NCBI GenBank assembly: GCA_964036195.1
Contig: OZ038453.1
Location: 1,984,001-2,048,000, forward strand
Direction of reading: 5' to 3'
DNA length: 64,000 nt
From: Sphaerolaimus hirsutus
Lineage: Eukaryota; Nematoda; Chromadorea; Monhysterida; Sphaerolaimidae
How positions within the stretch are numbered: the first letter of the stretch is position 1; every line of letters begins with the position of its first letter. Shown here piece after piece: positions 58,301 to 64,000 of this stretch. The notes under the pieces were generated by a model. The model worked only from the letters and a program-made list of their open reading frames with translations. It was not told the origin of the DNA and did no database searches. A program made the position numbers and the translations under genes.

Positions 58301-61300
58301 ATGCATTTGAGTTTACTAGAATGAGCTCTTCTTAGTCCCCATCAACTGCAGTTGACATATGCCTTATTCTGGTAAACTCAAATGTGTTCAAAGCCGATTT
58401 ATGAGTTTACCAAAATCTGGCAGTAAACTAGTGTATGCAGCGCCTTTCATTGTAAATTTAAAACCAACCCAATAGCAATCCAACTTGCTGTCGTGGTTCC
58501 AGGGATAATCTGGACTGGTTATCCAATTTGACCCACCCACCTCAGCTGAGAGTGACTGCTCACAACAATGGCAACCTGCCAAAAATGCAAAAAAATTGCA
58601 AAGACAAGTTTTAGGATGTTTGTGATTTTGCTTTCCACAGAAAAAAACACAAACCAGCGATAAATGAAACATTCAATGCTCTGTGATGTTTGGTGGAATC
58701 AGTATAGAACCACACTGTCAGCTTATTTGAATAAGATTCTATCTTTTCTGAAACTGTTGTGTTCCATGTGCCATCCAATCTGAAATTTAGTGGATAATGA
58801 GCCCAATGAGTTCAGCCCAATGAGACATTATTCAACTGTCATTAGAATTCCAAAAATGGGTGTTTTTGAGAAAGTATAATTTCAACAAAATCTCTCAAAA
58901 AATATGAGTAAATATCTCTGAAAAACACAGAGAACATAAATTTATATATATATTTATTTGTTTTCATAAAGTATATAGGTTTAATAAATGATTAATCCCA
59001 CCAGAAAAGTCTGGAGAAAATATCAATAAAGTTTGGATGGACTAAGCACATCTCTCAACCCAAGGTCCAATATTGTATTCTGGGCGCTACAGTATTGTGA
59101 TACAAGGTTTCTTGCTGTAACTTAGCATATAAATCTAATGAGATTTTTGGAACGCTAACTGTGATTACCGTAAAAGACGATTCATGTGCATATTGTAACG
59201 ATTGTGTGAATCCTTGGCCTTCACTGGGTCAGTCACTTCACCATCATAAACAGTAACAAGATCATAATCACCACCTCCAATGGTCAAATTAGTGAACTTT
59301 AGCAAAATGTAGTGGTCTTCTGGGGGCACTCCCAGACCCTGTAAAAAGCCATGTAAAATGAAAAATGTCATGCAAAGTGTCTAAAGTCATTGAAAATACC
59401 CTGCAAAATGCAAACTGTACGTTTGACATTTTGCAGGGCTTTTTCCATAACTTCAGACACTTTGCCATGACATTTGACATTTTACAAGGCTTTTTACAGG
59501 GTCTGGGAGTGGCACCTGGTGCAGTGATTACCTATACAATAATGGTCCTTTGAGTTCAGTTTTTTTTATTGAAATTGTTTGCACATTTTTAAACCTACCC
59601 AAAAACAATCTGAATAAATGCAGTAGCCTTTTGGATAATCTGGACTGGTCAACCATTTTAGCTTCCCCACCTCAGCTGTCATAAATTTACCCCCACATTG
59701 ATGGCACCCTGTAATGTCACACATGGTGAAATGATAAGATTAAACTCGTTTGATTATTCAAAACTGATCAACAAACAACATAAGGCCCAATTCACAGCAG
59801 AATGAAAAATAGCACTGATAAGCAAAATTGAACCGCACTGTAAATAGCATTGATAACATTAAAGGGAACTCCCAGACCCTGTAAAAAGCCCTGTAAAATG
59901 TCAACTGTCATGCAAAGTGTAAAAAGACATGGAAAATGCCCTGCAATATGGCAAAGGTCATAGGCGGCGCCAGGTCTGAATTTGTGCTTGTGACATTCAC
60001 AATCACATTGGCCAAAAGTTGACCTTCTGACACTTTTTACTAGGTAAACATAGATTATCATGCTTTTAGTTGGTATTTCTGCTTGTGACACCGAAAATTC
60101 CGCTTGTGACATTGACAAGTGCACAGGCACTTTTACGCCGCCTATGGCAATGGTACGTTTGCCATTGTGCATGGCATTTTCCATGACTTTCGACACTTTG
60201 CATGACATTTGACATTTTACAGGGCTTTTTACAGGGTCTGGGAGTGGCACTAGAATGCATAAAGAAGGCGCAGCTTACTGACAACTCGCTGCCAGCTGGG
60301 AGACAAAAAGCTGACAAGCAGTTGTTTACACTTGGCAGCAAGTTGTCAGCATATTTCAGTGAGCTGTCTGTCAGCTGTCAATTTCTTGTTTCAATGCTAT
60401 TCCTTGGTTGTAATGTACCTAGTGTAAGTGCCACTTTAAACGCACTTTCAAGCCATTCGTAGCTGATGCTGAATCCAGCATGTCTAGGATTAGTGTCCAT
60501 TTCGGTTGATGCATGGTACTGTGAAAAAATTTGCAGAGTAAAATAATTTATGATAATAAGTGACTAGTGTGGTTCTCTCCAACCTCTGCTTGGGTTTTGC
60601 AGTATTCTATACTTTCACAGTTTCATGTTACAATAGTATTATAAGTATGAATAGACTGGAACTGTCAAAGGTACCCTGTCAACAGCAGGTACCACTCCCA
60701 GACCCTGAAAAAGCCATGTAAAATGTAAAATGTCATGCAAAATGTCAAAAGTCATGCAAAATGCCCTGCAAAATGGCAACTCGGTTTGCGGGGCATTTTC
60801 GATGACTTTTGACACTTTGCATGACATTTGACATTTAACAGGGCTTTTTACAGGTTTCTGGGAGTACCCACTGGACTAGTATTCCAGAGGCACCAACAGT
60901 GTCAGAAAAGTGGTGCCAAGAACCAATTGCACCAGGCACAATGATGAAAAATCTTTTTACTTTTTATAGTCCTTAAAGACCCACAAATTATCAAGGACAA
61001 AAATAATGTAACAAAAAGAGGAATAACAATACATGTACCCAACGATGGGTAAGTTCTCCAAAAAAAAACACTTTCTGTGTTTTGAGTTTTTCAAAAATGA
61101 ATACCTGTGTTTTGAGTTTTTTTCTCGAAAAAAACTTGAGTAACTCTGTTTTTGTTTCTGTGTTTTTTGTAAAAACTCAAGTTTTTTGAGTTTTTTTCTA
61201 AAAAACTCGAGTTTTCCCACCGAATATTTCGATTTACAGCATTTCGATCTAGAAACAGTGGTTTTCTTATAAAATATTGGTTTTACACATGTTTTAACCC

Positions 61301-64000
61301 CACATAACATTTGTGTATTCATTCAAGTGCCAAGAAAGTCCATAAAACAGTCCATCAACATCACAACACCAGCAAGAAAATGCCCAGAAACAACAATTTA
61401 CGCAGTACTCCAAAATTCTTCAATGGATGTGCACTGTATGGAAGACTACAGAATTGATTTGAACTGCAACTACCATTTACCTCAAAATACCCCCATGGGG
61501 GTTTATTATTTCATCAGAAAGTTTTGTAAGGATCATAGAAAATACCGTATATCCTCGAATTAACCCCCCCTTGAATTAACCCCCCCCCCTCGAAATACCC
61601 CCCCTAAATTTCGGCTGAGGAAATAATAAACCCCCCCCTCGAAATACCCCCCCTAAGATTGAGTGTAACGTGAACGTACATGACAAACACCGCAGTTTGT
61701 GATCTGTACAATGCAGAACACATGTTAAAACTGATGATTAAGTGACGTTAGGGTAGGGGTTTTGTGTATATGCAGTTATATATGTTTATAAACACATATA
61801 CATCAATGAAATTGTTCGATTTTTTTACGTCCGCGTATAGGGGATTTCCGAAAATTTCTGGCGAAATAATAGACCCCCCCCCCCTCGAATAAAGCCCCCC
61901 CCCTCGAATTATCCCCCCCTCAAATTGTGCTGGCGAAATAATAAACCCCCTGGGGGTATTTCGAGGTAATACGGTAGTAGGCATTTACGTACCCAAAACA
62001 GGTTATAAATGCGTACAAACAGGATACATGTAGATAGCTACACAACCTAGTACAGTCTATGTGTAGCTGTGATGCAAATCAGCAGTAATAAATACATCAT
62101 GTACATTGAATACATGTTGTACATCATCCTGGAGGGGGCTATTTCGAGGGAGGGGGGGGGCTTATTATTTCACCAGTCCATTTTGAGGGGGGTTAAATCA
62201 AGGGGGGTTAATTCGAGGTAATAAAGTATACTTAAATGTCGAAACTTAAATTGTCAAATCCACCGTGAGATGTGCATGCCATCTTGAATTTCTTTTTTGT
62301 ACCATTATAAAATATGAATACATTATGTATACTCGGCGTACGTGATACTCTGCCCTCGCACTGATTTATGTCTCGTGTTGGAAGCGTGCCAATGATTATT
62401 AAATCATGCGATTTCCGTAAAAAAAAGTTGAAAAAATTCATCGATGTGAATATGTTAATGAATAACATTATAACAGCAATCAATTTTGTCATCTTTTTAT
62501 GAAACTCGCACGCGTTAACCATCGTTGGCAAACTTCCAGCGGGAACCACGCGTGCAAGGTGTAAAGTAACCGGAGTATACATATTTACATACTATACATG
62601 CTTATTTTATCTTGTTTAGTTTAACTGAATGATTGTGCATGCAACCGCTTTGCTGAAAAAAACACAAAAACTCAAAAAAAAATTTCTGTGTTTCCGTGTT
62701 TCTGTGTTTCTGTGTTTACCAAAAAAAAACTCATTTGAGTTTTGAGTTTTTCAAAATTTATGAGTTTCCGTGTTTCTGTGTAAAACAAAAACTCATTGAG
62801 TTTCTGTGTTCAATTTCTGTGTTTTTTCCATCGTTGCATGTACCATAATTGCTTAAACTAACCACTGGTATTTTATTCAAACCTCTGAAAAGCGCTACTT
62901 CAAGACTGCTCAACCAAAGTCAACCAGGGAGCAGTCCCAAGCCCTGTAAAGCGTAAAGTAAAGTGTCAAATGTAAAGTTGAATGCAGAGTAAAGTGTCAA
63001 TCAAAACAAAATATGAAAAGATTTTATTACTGAATTTTGCATGACAATTGACAGTTTACTCTGCATTTATTTGACTTTACATTTGACACTTTACTTTACA
63101 CTTTACAGGGCTTGGGACTGGGACCAAATCTTCAAGTCAACAAAAATACAATGTCATTGAAGACAACAAGTGGAAAAAGTGACTCACCCTTAAATAAATA
63201 CTTTTTGCCTCTTCAAATGTAACATTTTTGTCCGTATACTGTGCTCTCAACATGTGTGATGAGTTCCATCTGAATTCCATCGGCCCACCAGTGGGAAAAT
63301 GGTTTGCGATATGCAGGTAGCCACCAGGGGGCACTCCCAGACCCTGTAAAAAGCCCTGTAAAATGTCAAATGACATACAGGCACTAAACTCAACTCGGTT
63401 GCCATTTTGCAGGGCATTTTCCATGACTTCTGACACTTTGCATGACACTTGACCTTTTTCAGGGCTTTTTACAGGGTCTGGGAGTGGCACCAGGTCCCAC
63501 TGGGATTAGGGTCACATTCATGATCAAGTTGTAGCCGGGTTTTCTGGTGGGTGGAATCACTTTTGGAATTGAACTGATCAAATGTTTGCAATTTGTAATG
63601 CAGCACAGGTAACATGAAAATTATGACACTTTGCTGACAGTAAGCTGACAACCACTTGTTTACTGTTGTCAGCGAGCTGCAGCAGTTTCTAAATGTGGTA
63701 TTATGACCTGTCAGCTTGTTGACAATGTGTATTACAATAAAAAAGATTTTATTACTTATTATTATCAAAAAAAAATTTTATCACTGAAGTCTGCATGACA
63801 ATTAGCAGTTTACTTTGCATTTGACTTTACATTTGACACTTTACTTTACACTTTACAGGGCTTGGGACTGCCACCTGAAGTCTGTGACAATTTATTTGTT
63901 CCCATTCTTGAAGGATTGTCTTAAAACTGTTTAACCTTCTTGACAACACAGTTTCTGAATTTTCAATTCCCCCCCCAAACCTTGGGTCGCTGTTAGGTGG
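49264..64000 (-). CDS. Multi-CUB-domain gene, 3' half
   Basis: Minus-strand exons with matching phases define the end of a secreted or surface CUB protein: 63875-64000 (partial), 63491-63573, 63188-63333, 60868-60952, 60419-60518, 59599-59708, 59516-59531, 59169-59328, 58655-58779, 58469-58575, 52599-52738, 50216-50331 and 49264-49352 (TAA). Two complete CUB modules (B and A), the end of a third and a Cys-rich tail are clear. The three most upstream exons are less certain. CUB domains mediate extracellular protein or carbohydrate binding. Each module follows the same intron plan: a phase 0 intron after the DC(Y/F)W motif, a phase 2 intron after an Arg and a phase 1 intron between modules. All intron expansion is transposon sequence; the largest intron is 5.7 kb. 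The 5' end is outside the window. I do not assign an orthologue. Confidence 0.85.
49495..50200. repeat. GAAGTG word array in the last intron of the CUB gene
   Basis: GTGAAGTG, GAAGTGTG, CACTTCAC and GATCAGG words recur from just inside the intron donor (50215) to about 49500. This array uses GAAGTG where the 48.4-48.8 kb array mostly has GAAGCG. Confidence 0.55.
50216..50331 (-). CDS. CUB module A, C-terminal exon
   Basis: The acceptor TTTACAG and one-base phase continue the phase 2 donor at 52599. It encodes LSGNVSVSSIISSSNQLSVL and ends FKASYIAG before the phase 1 donor GTTCGT. It aligns with the last exon of module B (LTVWFYTDST, NVSFIAG), the terminal strands of a CUB fold. Confidence 0.8.
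50494..51380. mobile_element. hAT-like element F3 (ACGTTT words)
   Basis: Ends CAAAGTTGG and ACAACTCTG; flanking 8-mers GTCGGCAG and GTCGGCAA match at 7 of 8. The scaffold is as in F1 and F2, but the words are TACGTTT and AAAACGTA, with a few exceptions. It lies in a CUB-gene intron. Confidence 0.85.
51482..51820. mobile_element. hAT-like element K (CAGGGTTGG ends)
   Basis: Ends CAGGGTTGG and CCAACCCTG with the 8-bp duplication ATTGGAAT (51474-51481 and 51821-51828). The body consists of ATTTTATTTTTATTTTATTC-like words. Related AT-rich bodies lie inside the duplicated segments at 780-940 and 39855-40005. Confidence 0.9.
51874..52114. repeat. MITE, family S copy 2 (GTGAAATGATGAC words)
   Basis: Inverted ends GGAATTAGAGCTCAGCGTCG and CGACGCTGAGCTCTAATTCC, then words GTGAAATGATGAC in both arms. 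The core matches 106-297, where the words are GTAAAATTCCAGC. Confidence 0.8.
52115..52598. other. CUB-gene intron, no further exon seen
   Basis: Contains a half copy of palindrome O (52185-52315) and otherwise no supported feature. Confidence 0.5.
52599..52738 (-). CDS. CUB module A, middle exon
   Basis: The acceptor CTGCAG opens in phase 0 at AITAPSNHHILLEFTDF and continues through DYVKIYDGKVTDP, the conserved acidic turn of CUB domains, to a phase 2 donor GTAAAG. It has no MITE N insertion, whereas module B has one immediately after the equivalent VITAP. Only about 20 bp separate its acceptor from the transposon that fills the upstream intron. Confidence 0.9.
52867..53070. repeat. Palindromic MITE CC
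   Basis: Arms of about 95 bp run from GATATGCACATC through CGCACATGTGCCCG and TACACTTGAC to the inverse at CGGGCACATGTGCGTATC, with CACATGTGC doubled at the end. Confidence 0.75.
53190..54728. mobile_element. MITE, family R, split by hAT-like element J
   Basis: CTGTATATCCTCGAATAAG on the left and GGGGATATACAG on the right with TA on each side. G-rich blocks lie next to both ends. Confidence 0.75.
53418..54519. mobile_element. hAT-like element J (TAGCATTGAAAAAA ends)
   Basis: Ends TAGCATTG and CAATGCTA with the 8-bp duplication ATCGTAGT (53410-53417 and 54520-54527). Subterminal arrays consist of AGAGATTTTCTGAGATT and its complement. No transposase. Confidence 0.9.
55360..57423. mobile_element. 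Element E (CACACTAGTTTAC ends, GCGACGCG words)
   Basis: The ends CACACTAGTTTAC and GTAAACTAGTGTG match those of MITE D, so D may be its short derivative. Both ends carry GCGACGCGTCGC words. Minus-strand frames at 55742-56035 and 56287-56592 are open but not recognisable, so an autonomous role is unproven. Confidence 0.6.
57620..57918. repeat. GC-rich near-perfect palindrome (MITE)
   Basis: Arms of about 140 bp run from ACCTTCCCGGTCACGTCC through AAACTTGGGGGAGATATTG to a G-run and C-run centre. The same family ends at 10674 and about 49075. It is far too long and too symmetrical for a terminator. Confidence 0.8.
58469..58575 (-). CDS. CUB module A, N-terminal exon
   Basis: The acceptor TTTGGCAG opens with a 2-nt phase that fits the phase 1 donor of module B. 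It encodes CHCCEQSLSAEVGG, WITSPDYPWNHD and KLDCYW, the first half of a CUB with its disulphide cysteines, ending in phase 0 at GTTGGT. Confidence 0.85.
58655..58779 (-). CDS. CUB module B, C-terminal exon
   Basis: The acceptor ATTTCAG adds one base to the phase 2 donor at 59169. It encodes LDGTWNTTVSEKIESYSN, KLTVWFYTDST and ALNVSFIAG, ending in phase 1 at GTTTGT. It reads straight through the position where the preceding CUB module has an extra intron (after VQW). Confidence 0.9.
59169..59328 (-). CDS. CUB module B, middle exon, starting in a MITE end
   Basis: It encodes PPEDHYILLKFTNL and DYDLVTVYDGEVTDPVKA, ending in phase 2 at GTAATC. Its first bases belong to MITE N and its target duplication. 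With the AG of GGTCTGGGAG as acceptor, the exon opens TG CCC CCA and joins the 16-nt exon 59516-59531 in phase. An upstream AG (TTTTTACAG) would keep the same codons only if joined to a phase 0 donor. Confidence 0.85.
59329..59515. mobile_element. MITE N inside a CUB exon (introner-like)
   Basis: A 187-bp near-palindrome with ends CACTCCCAGACCCTGTAAAA and their inverse. On the gene strand it begins GTGCCACTCCCAG, with GT from the target duplication, and ends CTGGGAG. The flanking 8-mers ACCAGGTG and CCCAGAAG share five bases. Removing it leaves an ungapped CUB sequence equal in length to module A. Confidence 0.8.
59516..59531 (-). CDS. CUB module B, 16-nt microexon
   Basis: GTAATCACTGCACCAG between an acceptor (TTGTATAG) and the GT of MITE N encodes VITAP plus one base, matching AITAP of module A. 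Confidence 0.75.
59599..59708 (-). CDS. CUB module B, N-terminal exon
   Basis: The acceptor CATTACAG opens with a 2-nt phase. It encodes CHQCGGKFMTAEVGK, WLTSPDYPKGY and SDCFW, then the phase 0 donor GTAGGT and a 67-nt intron. It closely parallels 58469-58575. Confidence 0.9.
59867..60248. mobile_element. MITE N copy carrying a small insert (Z)
   Basis: Ends ACTCCCAGACCCTG and CAGGGTCTGGGAGTGG. At about 59960-60146 an insert with ends ATAGGCGGCG and CGCCGCCTAT splits it, flanked by GGCAAAGGT and GGCAATGGT. The copy lies in the intron between the third-from-last CUB module and module B. A truncated M-type MITE (60270-60410) follows. Confidence 0.7.
60419..60518 (-). CDS. CUB module upstream of B, last exon
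   Basis: The acceptor TTTCACAG opens in phase 0 at YHASTEMDTNPRHAGFSISY, a typical CUB C-terminal strand, and ends in phase 1 at GTACAT, as between the other modules. Confidence 0.8.
60692..60867. mobile_element. MITE N copy at a CUB donor site
   Basis: On the gene strand the exon ends CAGTGG and the intron starts GTACTCCCAG, the MITE terminus. Its other end lies 174 bp before the acceptor at 60519. The intervening part of the intron holds a fragment of element P. Confidence 0.7.
60868..60952 (-). CDS. CUB module upstream of B, penultimate exon
   Basis: One-base phase after AAAAAG, then IIVPGAIGSWHHFSDTVG and GILVQW, ending in phase 0. In modules A and B this and the next exon are one piece, so the intron after VQW is extra here. 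Confidence 0.7.
61471..62228. mobile_element. MITE, family R, host copy R13b
   Basis: TACCATTTACCTCAAAATAC on the left and TTAATTCGAGGTAATAAAGTA-type end on the right. The interior is the same subfamily as 37402-37834, in inverse orientation, and is split by R13a. Confidence 0.75.
61543..61976. mobile_element. MITE, family R, nested copy R13a with known empty site
   Basis: TA, CCGTATATCCTCGAATTAAC and, at the right, GGTATTTCGAGGTAATACGG, TA. Comparison with R8 shows a single TA at the insertion point, so the target duplication is TA. Confidence 0.85.
62932..63120. mobile_element. MITE N-prime (CAGTCCCAAGCCC ends)
   Basis: Ends CAGTCCCAAGCCCTGTAAAG and the inverse, with AAAGTAAAGTGTCAAATG words. 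It is a subfamily related to MITE N. A right half copy lies at 63773-63870, directly at the donor of the exon that begins beyond the window. Confidence 0.7.
63188..63333 (-). CDS. CUB gene exon starting in a MITE N end
   Basis: Opens TG CCC CCT after the AG of GGTCTGGGAG, then GGYLHIANHFPTGG, PMEFRWNSSHM and EEAKSIYLR to a strong phase 0 donor GTGAGT. The domain type is not certain; the PMEFRW strand resembles late CUB strands. Confidence 0.65.
63334..63490. mobile_element. MITE N inside coding sequence, second case
   Basis: A 157-bp copy. On the gene strand it starts GTGCCACTCCCAG and ends CTGGGAG, flanked by ACCTGGTG and CCCTGGTG (7 of 8 identical). Excision of the element and one repeat restores a continuous frame (GTG GGA CCT GGT GGC TAC). 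Confidence 0.8.
63491..63573 (-). CDS. CUB gene exon upstream of the second N insertion
   Basis: After TTTGATCAG, one frame reads PTRKPGYNLIMNVTLIPVGP and continues perfectly into 63188-63333. A second frame reads FNSKSDSTHQKTRLQL, which looks like a CUB end. The first agrees with the MITE excision logic and the second with the phase of the exon at 63875, so the frame is unresolved. Confidence 0.45.
63875..64000 (-). CDS. CUB gene exon, cut by the window edge
   Basis: Open over all 42 codons (SETVLSRRLNSFKTILQEWE, INCHRLQ), ending in phase 0 at GTGGCAGTCCC, where the GT again abuts a MITE N-prime terminus. The domain is not recognised. Confidence 0.45.

Larger units (their letters stand above)
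55022..58440. mobile_element. Small palindromic MITE D, split by element C
   Basis: The left end (ACACACTAG, to 55037) and the right part (58253-58435, ending CAGTAAACTAGTGT) form one element of about 195 bp with inverted arms CTAGTTTACTG and AACTCATAAATC once the insertion 55038-58252 is removed. It lies in the 5.7-kb CUB intron. Confidence 0.75.
61040..62836. mobile_element. hAT-like element G (CAACGATGG ends)
   Basis: Ends CAACGATGG and CCATCGTTG with the 8-bp duplication CATGTACC (61032-61039 and 62837-62844). Arrays of TGTGTTTTGAGTTTTT and CTGTGTTTCCGTGTTTCTG words occupy both ends. The interior holds two nested family R copies. It lies in a CUB intron. Confidence 0.9.

Noticed and set aside
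63773-63875. AGACTTCAG repeated on both sides of the N-prime half copy as a target duplication
   Set aside because: The inner copy corresponds to the middle of the full N-prime element at about 63040, so the similarity is partly internal sequence and not a duplication.

Overview
This window looks like nuclear DNA of a multicellular animal, probably a marine invertebrate. It is AT-rich, its coding parts are short spliced exons with GT-AG introns (some only 55-70 nt), its recognisable host gene encodes tandem CUB domains, and most of the rest is nested transposons (BEL/Pao, Ty3, Penelope-like, Tc1/mariner, hAT-like, CACTA-like, MITEs). I cannot name the species. A tunicate or another deuterostome is a guess based on the CUB gene and the transposon-derived introns.

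Layout. 1-67 is an assembly gap. 68-2650 is a repeat segment also present at 39.4-41.0 kb and partly at 26.1-27.3 kb. 3.6-9.5 kb (minus) is a decayed BEL/Pao retrotransposon with an envelope-like 3' region, followed by a Penelope-like reverse-transcriptase fragment (9.7-10.4 kb). 11.25-12.70 kb (plus) holds six phase-compatible exons of an unrecognised cysteine-rich protein. 12.9-13.2 kb is a Ty3-type integrase relic. 13.8-15.1 kb is a long non-autonomous element, and 15.6-16.9 kb has putative minus-strand exons. 18.3-22.9 kb and 28.8-32.1 kb are two copies of one composite block: a hairpin element, two minisatellites and a satellite with higher-order structure. 24.4-24.9 kb (minus) is the 3' end of an unrecognised gene. 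28.5-28.8 kb is a secretory first exon behind a TATA box. 32.1-48.4 kb is almost entirely DNA transposons, including a full-length Tc1/mariner element with an intact spliced ORF but a substituted catalytic Asp.

49.26-64.0 kb (minus) is the 3' half of a CUB-domain gene. I could assign two complete CUB modules, the end of a third and a cysteine-rich C-terminal tail, with consistent exon phases. Its introns are filled with nested transposons.

Two signals stand out. First, a short palindromic MITE (called N here) sits inside CUB-gene coding sequence in at least two places. In each case a GT at its target-site duplication and an AG in its terminal repeat would splice it out in frame, while a sister CUB module lacks the insertion. 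These look like introners, that is, introns made by transposon insertion. Second, many hAT-like elements with clear 8-bp target-site duplications carry subterminal arrays of one short word. In related copies the whole array has switched to another word (ACGCTT, ACACTT or ACGTTT; GGCACC, GGCGCC or AGCGCC) while the scaffold stays the same. This implies coordinated turnover of what may be transposase-binding sites.
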